64,000 bases of DNA from Lutibacter sp. B2 (GCA_015686845.1 JADPRS010000011.1:31243-95242); one strand, 5' to 3'. Positions 35,528 through 45,136 are shown, counted from the first letter of the stretch. Notes: generated by a model from the letters alone, not told the origin. Numbers and translations are program-made.

Positions 35528-37192
35528 ATGGTAAAAGAAAATTGTGTAAAAGTTATTCCATTAGGAGGGCTTGAAGAAATTGGTAAGAACATAACTGCTA
35601 TTGAATATGAAGATGAAATAATCGTTATAGATGCAGGGATCGCATTTCCTGATGAAGAAATGTATGGTGTAGATATAATAATTCCTGATATAACTTATCT
35701 TGTAAATAATGCATCTAAAGTAAAAGGGATTTTTCTAACCCATGGGCACGAAGATCATATAGGTGCCTTGCCATATATACTAAAACAATTGAATGTACCC
35801 CTTTATGGTACGAAATTAACCTTGGGTATCGTTGCAAATAAGTTAAAGGAGCATAACATAATTGCAGATTGTGAACTACATAATGTAGAGGCAGGAGATA
35901 TAATAGATTTAAATAGCTTAAAGATTGAGTTTATAAGAAGTACTCATAGTATTGCAGATTCTTGTTGTATAGCTGTACATACACCATTTGGAGCAATATT
36001 GCACACAGGAGATTTTAAAATAGACTATACACCCATTGATGGATCTGTTATGGATTTAGAGCGTATTGGAAACTTAGGTAAACAGGGTGTATTATTGCTT
36101 TTGGCTGATAGTACCAATGTAGAACGCTTAGGACATACAATTTCAGAAAAATCCATAGGTAAAACCTTTAATAGAATATTTTCTACTGCACAAGGAAGAG
36201 TCATTGTGGCCACTTTTGCATCAAATATACATAGAATGCAGCAGATCGTAGATGCTTCTATGATGTATGGCAGAAAAGTAGCTTTTAGTGGTAGAAGTAT
36301 GGAAAATATATCAAAGATCGGAATAGAATTAGGATATCTTCATATACCAGAAGATACGATTATAAGTGTAGATGAAATACAAGACTATGATAATAATAAA
36401 ATTACCATAATAACCACTGGTAGTCAGGGAGAACCTATGGCTGCATTAGCGAGAATTGCTTTTTCTAATCATAGGCGAATCAAGATTGAGCCAGAGGACT
36501 TATACATTATTTCAGCATCGCCTATTCCAGGAAATGACAAATTGATATCTAAGGTTATTAATCAATTATTTAAAAAAGGTGCAAATGTAATTTATGAGGA
36601 TTTAGAAGATGTGCATGTATCAGGTCATGCATATCAAGAAGAGTTAAAATTAATTCATACATTGGCGAAGCCTAAGTATTTTATGCCCGCTCATGGGGAG
36701 TATAGACATTTAAAACATCATGGAGATTTAGCATATAAGCTAGGCATGGAAAAATCTAATATTTTTATTTTAGAAACAGGACAAGTGCTAAAATTATCTG
36801 ATCAAGAGGCTAAAATAGATGGAAAAGTTCATACAGGAAATGTTTTTGTAGATGGTCTTGGGGTAGGAGATGTAGGGAATATAGTGCTTAGAGATAGAAG
36901 ACAATTGGCACAAGATGGTATGCTCACAATAGTGGTTGCAATAGAAAGAGAGTCTTATAGTATAATATCAGGCCCAGATATAATAACTAGAGGATTTGTA
37001 TATGTAAAGGAATCTGATGAGTTACTAAAAGAAATAAAAGAAATAGCAAGAACCGAGATAGAAAAATGCTTGGAGAACAAAATTATTGAGTGGTCTGTAT
37101 TAAAAATGAGTGTGAAAAGAGCTATAGAACGGTTCTTGTATCAAAAGATCAAAAGAAGACCAACTATATTACCGATTATTATGGAAATTTAA
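35528..37192 (+). CDS. rnj: Ribonuclease J
   Basis: The 554-residue metallo-beta-lactamase/beta-CASP ribonuclease has 5'-to-3' exo- and endonuclease activity in mRNA turnover and rRNA maturation. Signatures are GGLEEIGKN, the metal site HGHEDH, and IHTGDFK-like LHTGDFKID. The beta-CASP motifs SASPIPGN and PAHGEYRHL follow, then the C-terminal RNase J domain. AAAGGAG precedes the ATG. It is monocistronic, ending at a terminator of the recurrent family. Length is normal. Confidence 0.97.
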   Translation: MVKENCVKVIPLGGLEEIGKNITAIEYEDEIIVIDAGIAFPDEEMYGVDIIIPDITYLVNNASKVKGIFLTHGHEDHIGALPYILKQLNVPLYGTKLTLGIVANKLKEHNIIADCELHNVEAGDIIDLNSLKIEFIRSTHSIADSCCIAVHTPFGAILHTGDFKIDYTPIDGSVMDLERIGNLGKQGVLLLLADSTNVERLGHTISEKSIGKTFNRIFSTAQGRVIVATFASNIHRMQQIVDASMMYGRKVAFSGRSMENISKIGIELGYLHIPEDTIISVDEIQDYDNNKITIITTGSQGEPMAALARIAFSNHRRIKIEPEDLYIISASPIPGNDKLISKVINQLFKKGANVIYEDLEDVHVSGHAYQEELKLIHTLAKPKYFMPAHGEYRHLKHHGDLAYKLGMEKSNIFILETGQVLKLSDQEAKIDGKVHTGNVFVDGLGVGDVGNIVLRDRRQLAQDGMLTIVVAIERESYSIISGPDIITRGFVYVKESDELLKEIKEIARTEIEKCLENKIIEWSVLKMSVKRAIERFLYQKIKRRPTILPIIMEI

Positions 37193-37206
37193 AGATGAAA
37201 ATATAG

Positions 37207-37246
37207 AAAGAACTTCTAGCTACAATAAAGCTAGGAGTTCTTTTTA
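37207..37246 (+). terminator. Terminator of the ACTTCTAG/CTAGGAGT family
   Basis: AAAGAACTTCTAGC pairs with GCTAGGAGTTCTTT across TACAATAAA, with a T-tract. Close in sequence to the element at 21608-21645, about 15.6 kb away. Confidence 0.85.
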
Positions 37247-37285
37247 TATGCACTATACAAAATAATTTTCCTGATTTTTTTTCTG

Positions 37286-38305
37286 TTAAAAACCTATTTT
37301 AAATGATAGAACTGTATAATCAACATCTTCTTTGATGACTTCAAATTCCCCATTTATTATTTTACAAAATAGATTGAATAAAGGAATGAATGTAATAAAA
37401 TCATTTTCTTGAGAGGTATTTTGTAAAAGCTCAATAATAAAAAATAACTTAGTAGCATCCTTAGATGATTTGTCAGAAATAGTGAATTTTAACGTGTGAC
37501 AATGTTTGATTGCATATTCAATAAATAGTTTTAGAAAGGTTATGAGTAGATTATAATTTCCATTAAATTGAAGGGTACTTTCATCTTTTTGAAGAATTTC
37601 AATAGGATGATCAGGATGATTTTGTGAAATATGGGTATTTAGTTTTTTTATTATTTTTTCTAAATCGAAGTAGGTTGTTACAGTGGGTAAAGTATCCATG
37701 TAATTTTTGTGTAGATCTTCAATAAAAGCTAAATGATTATGAAAGAGCTTAGCATTTTCTTGAATGGATGGATTTTTTACGTACTTGAAAATATTTTGAT
37801 CAAGGACTTTAATATTTTCATAGTCTGTATGCATAGTTGAAAATTTTTCGTTACTAGATTTTAATATTTGGGTATATAATGTATTTTTTCTTTCGATTTC
37901 TTCTTTCATTTTTTCTCTTTCTACTGTTAGATTATAATATTCGATAGATTGTCTGATAATAGGGATGAGTTCTTCCTCTAAATTCCAAGGCTTTGTAACA
38001 AATTTAAATATATTTACTTGATTGATGGTTGCAAGTATTTGTGGTAGTTGTGTGTATCCACTTAAAACTACTTTTACTACATCAGGATATTTTTCACTGA
38101 TAATTTTTAGTAGCGTTAATCCATTCATTTTAGGCATTCTCATATCTGTAACAATGAGACTGATTTTGGTGGTTTCCATTATTTTAAGAGCTTCCTCACC
38201 ACTGTAAGCAAATTCTTTTTTATATTCTTCATCTATTAAACCTCTACGCAAGGAATTTATAATATTCATATCATCATCTACAAACAAAACTGTATTATTT
38301 TTCAT
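37286..38305 (-). CDS. Response regulator with degenerate kinase-like C-terminus
   Basis: The 339-residue protein has a receiver domain (1-125; phospho-acceptor D54 in IVTDMRMP, VLSGY and KPW), a coiled coil (about 130-165) and a C-terminal region (about 210-339). That region follows a histidine-kinase ATPase pattern (NLLITFLKLFIEYAIKH, FFIIELL) but without N and G boxes. I chose ATG 38305, with GGAG 6 nt upstream, over the GTG 12 bases earlier. It is the last gene of a three-gene minus-strand operon with REC-HDOD and a hybrid kinase. It could be a phospho-output or scaffold protein. Confidence 0.8.
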   Translation of the reverse strand: MKNNTVLFVDDDMNIINSLRRGLIDEEYKKEFAYSGEEALKIMETTKISLIVTDMRMPKMNGLTLLKIISEKYPDVVKVVLSGYTQLPQILATINQVNIFKFVTKPWNLEEELIPIIRQSIEYYNLTVEREKMKEEIERKNTLYTQILKSSNEKFSTMHTDYENIKVLDQNIFKYVKNPSIQENAKLFHNHLAFIEDLHKNYMDTLPTVTTYFDLEKIIKKLNTHISQNHPDHPIEILQKDESTLQFNGNYNLLITFLKLFIEYAIKHCHTLKFTISDKSSKDATKLFFIIELLQNTSQENDFITFIPLFNLFCKIINGEFEVIKEDVDYTVLSFKIGF

Positions 38306-38356
38306 AGTATTCTCCACATACTGATATGCAGATTTCCCTCCTTATCTAATGAAATT

Positions 38357-39526
38357 TTATAGCTCCAATTCAAGGAGTGCTTTTTCAAAATTTTCTTTTT
38401 TGATATTGAGTATGTTAAAGGCTTCGTCATTTTGACAATTGCTAAATTGGGTATAATCCAATAGTTTCCATGAGTAAATGCCAGCAATATGCACAATTGA
38501 AACCAATTCTTTATGAATGATTCTTGGATCTGAAGGATTGTGATGAAATAAAGCAGATTCTACAATGGGGTGAGGAATTTCCCACCAATCTAGTAGGTAT
38601 GCACCAATTTCTTCATGATTAACCCCTAGAAATTCTTTTTCAAGGTCTACTATTTTTTGCTCGGGTTCGATCATGATACGGTTAAATATTTTTGCGTATT
38701 CTTCATGGAAATTATTGAGTAATATGATCTTACCAATATCATGCAATAGCCCAGCAGATTCATAAGTCTTAGGTATTTTTTTTCCAAGCAATTGTTTATA
38801 GATAAAAAGAACAATTCGATTCGTTAAAGTTACATGATTCCATAATAGGTCTATAAAAAAAGGGTTTAGCTTTTTAGAAAGAAAAACACTATTAGATAGA
38901 ACAATATGTTTTAGATTAGATAAACCTAAATACATGATCGCATCTTTAACAGATCCTGTTTTTGCTGTATAGAAAGCTGAATTGACAACCCTCAAAATTC
39001 TTGAAGAAATTGCTTGATCCTCTTCTATTTTTTTTGAAATTTCATTCATATCAGCATCTTTCTCAATTAAATTGCATATCTCCTGATAAAGAAGTGGCAA
39101 TGTTGGGAGATCATCTAGGGTGTTGATTAAATTAAGTAGATTTTTACTTTTTAAAATATCTTTAAATTCAAATATATTATTGATCATTGATAGTAAGTTT
39201 TCGTTATTCCAAGGTTTAGAAATATATAATTTTGCTAAATTATTTTCTAAGGCTTCTATGATTTTATTGTTATCTGTATAACCACTGAAAGCAACTCTTA
39301 AGATTTTTGGATATTTAGCCTTTACTCTGTTTAACAATTCATAGCCATTCATAGAAGGCATTTTCATATCAGATATAATAAGGTCAATATTTTCCGTATC
39401 TAGAATTTTAAGAGCATCTTCTCCATTATTGGCTAAAAAAACCCTATAATTTTTATCTAAAAACAAACGATTTAAAGATCGTAAGATCTGTGCTTCATCA
39501 TCTACAAATAGAATACCTTTCTCCAT
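38357..39526 (-). CDS. REC-HDOD response regulator
   Basis: The 389-residue protein joins a receiver domain (D53 in LIISDMKMP; SGYTD; KPW) to an HDOD domain (about 150-340; LPTLPLLYQEIC, ILRVVNSAFY, SAGLLHDIGKI). HDOD domains are HD-fold signalling modules that usually lack phosphodiesterase activity. Here an HD pair remains in LLHDIGK, so activity cannot be excluded. I chose ATG 39526, after GGGGGG. Output could be c-di-GMP- or kinase-linked. It is co-transcribed with the kinase upstream. Confidence 0.87.
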   Translation of the reverse strand: MEKGILFVDDEAQILRSLNRLFLDKNYRVFLANNGEDALKILDTENIDLIISDMKMPSMNGYELLNRVKAKYPKILRVAFSGYTDNNKIIEALENNLAKLYISKPWNNENLLSMINNIFEFKDILKSKNLLNLINTLDDLPTLPLLYQEICNLIEKDADMNEISKKIEEDQAISSRILRVVNSAFYTAKTGSVKDAIMYLGLSNLKHIVLSNSVFLSKKLNPFFIDLLWNHVTLTNRIVLFIYKQLLGKKIPKTYESAGLLHDIGKIILLNNFHEEYAKIFNRIMIEPEQKIVDLEKEFLGVNHEEIGAYLLDWWEIPHPIVESALFHHNPSDPRIIHKELVSIVHIAGIYSWKLLDYTQFSNCQNDEAFNILNIKKENFEKALLELEL

Positions 39527-39557
39527 GGAATAACCCCCCAACTTTAAAATAGGATAT

Positions 39558-40856
39558 TTATGAAATTGTCTTTATAGGAAGTTTTATAGTAAAAGTAGTC
39601 CTTTTGTTCATTTCACTATTTACTAAAAGTGCTCCTGAATGTTTGTTGACGATAAGATCATAAGAGATACTCAAACCTAGTCCAGTTCCTGAGCCAACCT
39701 CTTTTGTAGTGAAAAATGGATTGAATATTTTATCGATAACAGCTTTATCTATTCCAGGACCATCATCTATTATTTCACATACTACATAATTTTCAGAAAC
39801 AAATGTGATAAGTTTAATAAGACCTTGTTCTTTTCTATTTTGACTTTTGATTGCTTGTACAGCATTCATCATGATATTTAATAAAACTTGACCGATTTGT
39901 GTCCTGTTACAAGATATGAGTGGTAATTCATCTAGTTTTTTTTCAATATCAATAATATATTTGGCTTCATTTTTGATTAATACTAGGGTTTCTTCTATAA
40001 GATCGTTGAAATCATAATAATTAAAATCAGTTTCTAAATCCTGTCTAGCGAAATTTCTCAAGCTTTGAACAATTTTTGTTACTTTTTCAATTCCTTCAAA
40101 AGAGTCATCGATGAGACTATCTATATCGCTAAGAATAAAATCTAAATGTAATTTACTTTGTAAATCGTAAAGATCTTTTATTCTATTTTTAACTTCTTCA
40201 GATTGAATATCTGTGTCATTGAGGCAGTGAAGAAGTTCACTATATTGATCAATGGCAGCTTTTATTTTACGAATATATTTACTAAGGGTTTCTGTATTGC
40301 TAGATACATATCCGATAGGATTATTGATTTCATGTGCTACACCAGCTGCAAGTTGACCGATTGCCGCTAATTTTTCTTTCTGAACGAGATGATATTGTGT
40401 TTCTTGTAGTTGTTTGTTTAAATCTAATAATTCTTGATTTTGATTTTTGATGGTACTTAAAGTTTCTTTTAGATATATTTCATATTTTCTAATTCTTATA
40501 GCAGCTTTTATCCTTGAAATGAATTCAATAGGTTCTATAGGTTTATTAATAAAATCTGTTGCACCACAGTCAAAACTCTCTTGAAGAGCTTGTTTATCAG
40601 TAAGGGAGGTAAACATAATAACTGGAATAGCATGGGTTTTTTTATTTTTTCGAATTTTAGTCAGAACTTCTATGCCATTCATTTCAGGCATAACAATGTC
40701 TAGTATAACAATATCAATTTCTGTAGAAGTAATAGTTTCTAAAGCTTCTTTTCCAGAATTAGCTAAAAGTATATGGCAATCAATGTTGTTTTCAATTAAT
40801 ATATTTTTTGCATATTCTAAATTAAACCGACTATCATCTACGATGAGTATTTTCAT
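39558..40856 (-). CDS. Receiver-histidine kinase hybrid
   Basis: The 432-residue protein has an N-terminal receiver (D53 in VILDIVMP), a coiled-coil linker, a HisKA helix with H175 (GVAHEINNPIGYV) and a HATPase domain with N, G1 (DDGPGID) and G2 (GSGTGLGLSI) boxes. It has no membrane segment or PAS domain, so it is soluble and probably acts downstream of another sensor. It heads the operon with the REC-HDOD and REC genes. GGAGGTG lies before the ATG. A perfect Spo0A box lies 43 bp upstream, so expression may be tied to sporulation or late growth. Confidence 0.92.
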   Translation of the reverse strand: MKILIVDDSRFNLEYAKNILIENNIDCHILLANSGKEALETITSTEIDIVILDIVMPEMNGIEVLTKIRKNKKTHAIPVIMFTSLTDKQALQESFDCGATDFINKPIEPIEFISRIKAAIRIRKYEIYLKETLSTIKNQNQELLDLNKQLQETQYHLVQKEKLAAIGQLAAGVAHEINNPIGYVSSNTETLSKYIRKIKAAIDQYSELLHCLNDTDIQSEEVKNRIKDLYDLQSKLHLDFILSDIDSLIDDSFEGIEKVTKIVQSLRNFARQDLETDFNYYDFNDLIEETLVLIKNEAKYIIDIEKKLDELPLISCNRTQIGQVLLNIMMNAVQAIKSQNRKEQGLIKLITFVSENYVVCEIIDDGPGIDKAVIDKIFNPFFTTKEVGSGTGLGLSISYDLIVNKHSGALLVNSEMNKRTTFTIKLPIKTIS

Positions 40857-40898
40857 AGCAACACCTCCACAAAAGAAAAATTATGATTTGATTTAATA

Positions 40899-40907
40899 TT
40901 CGACAAA
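40899..40907 (-). promoter_or_regulatory. Perfect Spo0A-box match upstream of the kinase operon
   Basis: On the minus strand the site reads TTTGTCGAA, 43 bp before the start codon of the kinase gene. No well-spaced -10 is evident, so its activity is uncertain. Confidence 0.4.
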
Positions 40908-40925
40908 TTCGGTAATAATCCTTTT

Positions 40926-42323
40926 TTATGCTACCGCAACTTTTGTATCTACATCATTATTGACCATATTTCTTATCCATTTAAAAGACCTAAATCTTCT
41001 GATCATAAAAAACACCTTTATAATCTCTTCGATTGCAGTAAATGCAACGACTAAATATACGGGTAAATGGAGCATAAATGCAGCGATAAAAGCTAGTGGT
41101 ATACCTATAAACCAAAGTGTAATACCTTGAAGTATAGAACCATAGGTAGCATCTCCACCACCCCTAAGTATTCCAACGATCATAACTCCATTATAAACTT
41201 TAACAACCATAACAATTGAATATACATAAAGTATATAAGATGAAGCTAATTTAACTTCATTTGATACATTAAAGAAAGAAACGATAGGTTTTGCTAATAT
41301 GAAAAGTACAACACCTAAAAATAAAGAGATTAAAATAGATAATTTAGAAATCCGCTTAGATGCTTCTATGGCGAGATCCTCTCTATTAGCACCAATTTCA
41401 TTTCCGATTATAACGATTGAAGCAAAAGCAAGACCAAAAGCAAATATCATAAATAAGTTCATTATGGTTGAACATATTTGAATGGATGCAGCGGCACGAG
41501 TACTTATTCTTGCATATATTGCAATGTATGTTATATTACCAAATCCCCAACAAGCTTCATTTAAAACGATTGGAATCGTGACAGCTATTAATGTCTTAGT
41601 GAGATTTTTAGATAATCCTATTAAATCACTTAATTTAATATTTAATCGCTTGTCCTTAAAATAGACAATAAATAATATCATGCTACACTCACATGTTCGT
41701 GCAATCAGCGTTGCTATTGCAGCACCTTGGGTTTTAAGTTCAGGCATTCCAAAATTTCCAAATATAAGTGCATAATTTAATACGCCATTTATAATGAGAC
41801 CCACTAAACTTGAAAACATAGGTAATTTCGTATTCCCAATACTTCTAAGGGCAGAAGCAAAAGTAAAAGTAATACCTGTAAATACATAACTTATAACGGT
41901 TATTCTCAAATATTGACTACCGATAGATATAACTGCTACATCTTTATTAAAGATAGCCATGATCCTTTCGGGCATTATAAGACCAATAAATAAAAAGACC
42001 AAAGATACGAGTAAACTTGCAACTGTGGATTTACTTAAAACCTTTTTTATATTACGTTGATCCTTTTTGCCCCAAAGTTGTGCAATTAGTACCCCACAAC
42101 CGCTACCTATCCCTAGTGCAAATAAAGAGAATAAGAAGTAGCATTGATTTGCAATGCCCACAGATGCTAGCTCGGTTTCTCCAACTTTACCGATCATCAT
42201 AGTGTCTAGCATATTAAGAGATGATGCTATTAAGTTTTGTAAAACGATTGGTACCGTGATTGTGAATAAATTCCTATAAAATTTTTTGTTATTCTTATAG
42301 TCTTTGATTAAATTAAATGACAT
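40926..42323 (-). CDS. MATE-family multidrug/organic cation antiporter
   Basis: The 465-residue protein has twelve predicted helices and the MatE repeat signatures (VPIVLQNLIASSLNMLDTMMIGKVGETELASVGIANQ; FGLAFASIVIIGNEIGA). It exports cationic compounds or metabolites using a sodium or proton gradient. AGAAAGGAG precedes the ATG. A perfect-consensus promoter, an operator-like dyad and a terminator hairpin all lie in its 5' leader, so expression is probably inducible. Substrate unknown. Confidence 0.92.
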   Translation of the reverse strand: MSFNLIKDYKNNKKFYRNLFTITVPIVLQNLIASSLNMLDTMMIGKVGETELASVGIANQCYFLFSLFALGIGSGCGVLIAQLWGKKDQRNIKKVLSKSTVASLLVSLVFLFIGLIMPERIMAIFNKDVAVISIGSQYLRITVISYVFTGITFTFASALRSIGNTKLPMFSSLVGLIINGVLNYALIFGNFGMPELKTQGAAIATLIARTCECSMILFIVYFKDKRLNIKLSDLIGLSKNLTKTLIAVTIPIVLNEACWGFGNITYIAIYARISTRAAASIQICSTIMNLFMIFAFGLAFASIVIIGNEIGANREDLAIEASKRISKLSILISLFLGVVLFILAKPIVSFFNVSNEVKLASSYILYVYSIVMVVKVYNGVMIVGILRGGGDATYGSILQGITLWFIGIPLAFIAAFMLHLPVYLVVAFTAIEEIIKVFFMIRRFRSFKWIRNMVNNDVDTKVAVA

Positions 42324-42376
42324 ATAAAAACTCCTTTCTTAAATGTGATATATGGATTTGAAATCTAATTGATTGC

Positions 42377-42416
42377 AAAAAAATAACACCCACTTCGAGT
42401 TTTTTTGAAGTGGATG
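42377..42416 (-). terminator. Leader terminator (attenuator candidate) before the MATE gene
   Basis: Read on the minus strand, CATCCACTTC pairs with GAAGTGGGTG across a ten-base loop and is followed by TTATTTTTTT. It lies between the promoter at 42497-42525 and the gene start at 42323, so default transcription should stop here. A small hairpin (42431-42447) precedes it. I see no good leader peptide. Confidence 0.6.
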
Positions 42417-42466
42417 TTCAACACTTTGATATTTTTTAAATATCTATATATTTAAATGTAAAATTG

Positions 42467-42525
42467 TACTCAATGTTTGTTCGCGAAACTCTATTGAGTA
42501 TAAACGAAGCTTTATATTTTGTCAA
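42467..42525 (-). promoter_or_regulatory. Consensus promoter with operator dyad for the MATE gene
   Basis: On the minus strand TTGACA (42525-42520), a 17-bp spacer and TATACT (42502-42497) form a near-perfect sigma-A promoter. Arms TACTCAAT (42467-42474) and ATTGAGTA (42493-42500) with 18 bp between, including TTCGCGAA, overlap the -10 and start site. This is the expected layout for a repressor. Confidence 0.6.
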
Positions 42526-42703
42526 CATTTGTTACATATTATTACTAAATTGGGAATTGAATAATATGGTAATTTGATATATACTGTATTTAGAAAATTT
42601 CAAATATTCTACTACTCATTAATATATCCCCTATATTTCTAGCGATAGGGCTTAATAAATGAATTTTGATGGATTTTTTCAAATTTTATGAGGGGGATTA
42701 AAA

Positions 42704-43795
42704 ATGAAAATTGTAGATATAAAAGTTGGTCGCATATCAATACCACTAAAAAAACCATTTAAGACAGCTGTAAGCACAGTGTATGATGTAAACAACGTGC
42801 TTGTTAAAATTATTACAGATACAGGCAATATAGGATATGGTGAAGCACCGCCAACAGGAATAATTACAGGAGATACTGCTGGGGGGATTATAGGGGCAAT
42901 AGAAGATCATATTAAAAAGAATTTAATAGGAATGGATATAGAAAACTTTGAAGAGATTATGCAAAGACTAAATAAATCAGTGATTAAAAATAATAGTGCA
43001 AAAGCAGCTATAGACATTGCACTTTATGATTTGCATGGTCAATTCTATAAAGCACCTGTATATAAGCTATTAGGTGGATATAGAAAAGAGATTACTACAG
43101 ATTTAACCATTAGCGTAAACGATCCAGAAGAAATGGCAAAGGATAGTATAGAAGCAGTAAAACTGGGATATAAAACATTGAAGATAAAAGTTGGTAAAGA
43201 TGTGGCTATGGATGTCAAAAGGATGAGAGCCATTCGACTTGCGGTTGGATATGATGTAGCACTTCGAATTGATGCAGATCAAGGATGGACGCCAAAAGAA
43301 GCAGTGGTAAATTTAAGAAAAATAGAAAATGCAGGAATTGGTATTGAATTTGTGGAACAACCTGTACCAGGGTATGATTTGGATGGGTTAAAATTTGTAA
43401 CAGACAATGTGTCAATGCCGGTTTTAGCGGATGAAAGTACATTTTCACCTATGGATGCTATGAAAATTATGCAAATGAGAGCAGCTGATTTAATAAATAT
43501 TAAACTTATGAAAACAGGTGGAATACATAATGCACTTAAGATTTGTACCATTGCCGAGACTTATGGCGTTGAGTGCATGATTGGATGCTTACTTGAATCA
43601 AAGATCAGTGTTACAGCAGCAGTACACCTTGCAGCGGCAAGGGGTATAATAACGAAAATAGATTTAGATGGTCCGATGTTGTGTAAAGAGGACCCAATAG
43701 ACGGAGGCGCTATTTTTAAAGATTCTAAGATTACAGTGACGGATGATCATGGATTTGGGATTAAGGGTATTAATGGCGTTGTTTGGAAGGAGTAA
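42704..43795 (+). CDS. Dipeptide epimerase (L-Ala-D/L-Glu epimerase family)
   Basis: The 363-residue enolase-superfamily enzyme has the muconate-lactonizing cap domain, then a barrel. KIKVG holds the catalytic K-x-K lysine, RIDADQGW and EQPVPG carry metal-ligand acids, VLADES the third acid, and INIKLMKTGGI the opposing lysine. The KxK/K pair is that of dipeptide epimerases, which convert L-Ala-D-Glu (from peptidoglycan) to L-Ala-L-Glu for reuse. The neighbouring gene is PucR-type, not a peptidase, so the substrate may vary. Confidence 0.88.
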   Translation: MKIVDIKVGRISIPLKKPFKTAVSTVYDVNNVLVKIITDTGNIGYGEAPPTGIITGDTAGGIIGAIEDHIKKNLIGMDIENFEEIMQRLNKSVIKNNSAKAAIDIALYDLHGQFYKAPVYKLLGGYRKEITTDLTISVNDPEEMAKDSIEAVKLGYKTLKIKVGKDVAMDVKRMRAIRLAVGYDVALRIDADQGWTPKEAVVNLRKIENAGIGIEFVEQPVPGYDLDGLKFVTDNVSMPVLADESTFSPMDAMKIMQMRAADLINIKLMKTGGIHNALKICTIAETYGVECMIGCLLESKISVTAAVHLAAARGIITKIDLDGPMLCKEDPIDGGAIFKDSKITVTDDHGFGIKGINGVVWKE

Positions 43796-43825
43796 AAGGG
43801 ATTAAGTAACACAGGATGTGCCAGT

Positions 43826-43860
43826 ACACTCAATACTTTAACGGTATTGGGTGTTTTATT
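43826..43860 (+). terminator. Intrinsic terminator
   Basis: CACTCAATAC pairs with GTATTGGGTG (one G-T pair) around TTTAACG, followed by TTTTATT. Confidence 0.75.
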
Positions 43861-43923
43861 ATGGTTGTGATATAATTAAATAATAAAAATTTCGAAATAT
43901 TGAGGAGAGGAATATGAGAAAAA

Positions 43924-45081
43924 ATGTCACTTACAGTTCATGATGCATTAAAGCTAGATGCATTAAAAAGATTTAGACTCGTTGCAGGGATGAATGGATT
44001 AGATAGAAAAATAACTAGAGCGGGAATACTTGACCATGAAATTGGAGAACAAGTTCGTGATGCAGTTCAAAAAGGTGAATTTATTTTTAGTAATCTACTT
44101 GCCATTAAAAATAAACCAGAGATGATTGTTGATTTTGTAAAACACTTGATAGATGCAAAAGCAGCGTGTTTTGCAATTAAAATGATTTATTTCAAGGAGA
44201 TTCCTAAAGAAGCCATAGAACTAGCTCATAATCATAAATTTCCATTGTTCTTATTTGATGAAACCTATGTGGAGACCATCATTTTAGAGATTGATAAAGC
44301 GATTAATATTCAAAATCATGAACAACATATCCAATTAATCGTTGATCAAATATCAGAAAGCAACTTGAATGAATTTCGCATAAGGGATCTGGCGTACCAA
44401 ATCAATCGAAATTTCAAAAAAAATTATATTGTTTACTTTGCAAGGGAAATAGAAGTGTATGAAGGAAATAATACATGGTTATTTAATCCAAATAGATTGA
44501 ATCAACTCCTAGGAGAGAGTTGTTTGGTTATTTCCTATAGAAATGGATACCTAATTATTGCAACATATGAAAATGAGAAACATGAATATATAAAAAAAGC
44601 TTCTGAATCAGCACTGAGTGTATCTGGATTATTAGACGGTAGATATCGATTGGGCATTAGCGAGTGTAAGAATGATTTGGGGGCTTTAGGCAGAGCCATT
44701 GATGAGAGTAAATATGCGTATGATTTTGCATCTCTTTATGAGATGAAAGAGGCTGCGTTTTTAAATATAGGTATTTATCAATTGTTGATTCCAATTATTA
44801 ATAATCCTTGGGCGTATTCATTTTATAAGAGAATAATTAATAAGCTTATTTCTTATGATCAAGAGAAAGGAACAGATCTTTTAAATACGGCTATTGAATA
44901 TATTAGAAGTGAAGGGAATATACAAGCCACGTCTGAAAAATTATTTCAGCATAGGAATACAGTACGATATCGTGTTAAAAAAATCAACGAAATAATAGAT
45001 ACTACTCAGCTTAAAGGAACGAGTTATGAAACCTTAGCTATAGCTATTCGTTTGTATCTAATTAATTTGAAATTGCTATAA
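43924..45081 (+). CDS. PucR-family transcriptional regulator
   Basis: The 385-residue protein has an N-terminal PucR domain (about 1-125, sensing; VHDALKLDALKRFRLVAG), a middle region with a CdaR-like GGDEF-related fold (about 150-280), and a C-terminal helix-turn-helix (about 325-380; IQATSEKLFQHRNTVRYRVKKI). PucR proteins usually activate nitrogen or purine catabolism in response to small molecules. The start is odd. GAGGAGAGG ends 3 nt before an earlier ATG (43914), which opens a 9-codon out-of-frame peptide overlapping this start at 43924. It converges with a LysR gene. Confidence 0.88.
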   Translation: MSLTVHDALKLDALKRFRLVAGMNGLDRKITRAGILDHEIGEQVRDAVQKGEFIFSNLLAIKNKPEMIVDFVKHLIDAKAACFAIKMIYFKEIPKEAIELAHNHKFPLFLFDETYVETIILEIDKAINIQNHEQHIQLIVDQISESNLNEFRIRDLAYQINRNFKKNYIVYFAREIEVYEGNNTWLFNPNRLNQLLGESCLVISYRNGYLIIATYENEKHEYIKKASESALSVSGLLDGRYRLGISECKNDLGALGRAIDESKYAYDFASLYEMKEAAFLNIGIYQLLIPIINNPWAYSFYKRIINKLISYDQEKGTDLLNTAIEYIRSEGNIQATSEKLFQHRNTVRYRVKKINEIIDTTQLKGTSYETLAIAIRLYLINLKLL

Positions 45082-45090
45082 TGGTGTTAA

Positions 45091-45136
45091 CTACAATAAA
45101 AAACATCTGCTGAGAAGTAGATGTTTTTTATTGTAG
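45091..45136. terminator. Bidirectional terminator between pucR and lysR
   Basis: A stem of about 21 bp (CTACAATAAAAAACATCT and its complement) encloses a short loop; T-tracts exist on both strands. Confidence 0.85.
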
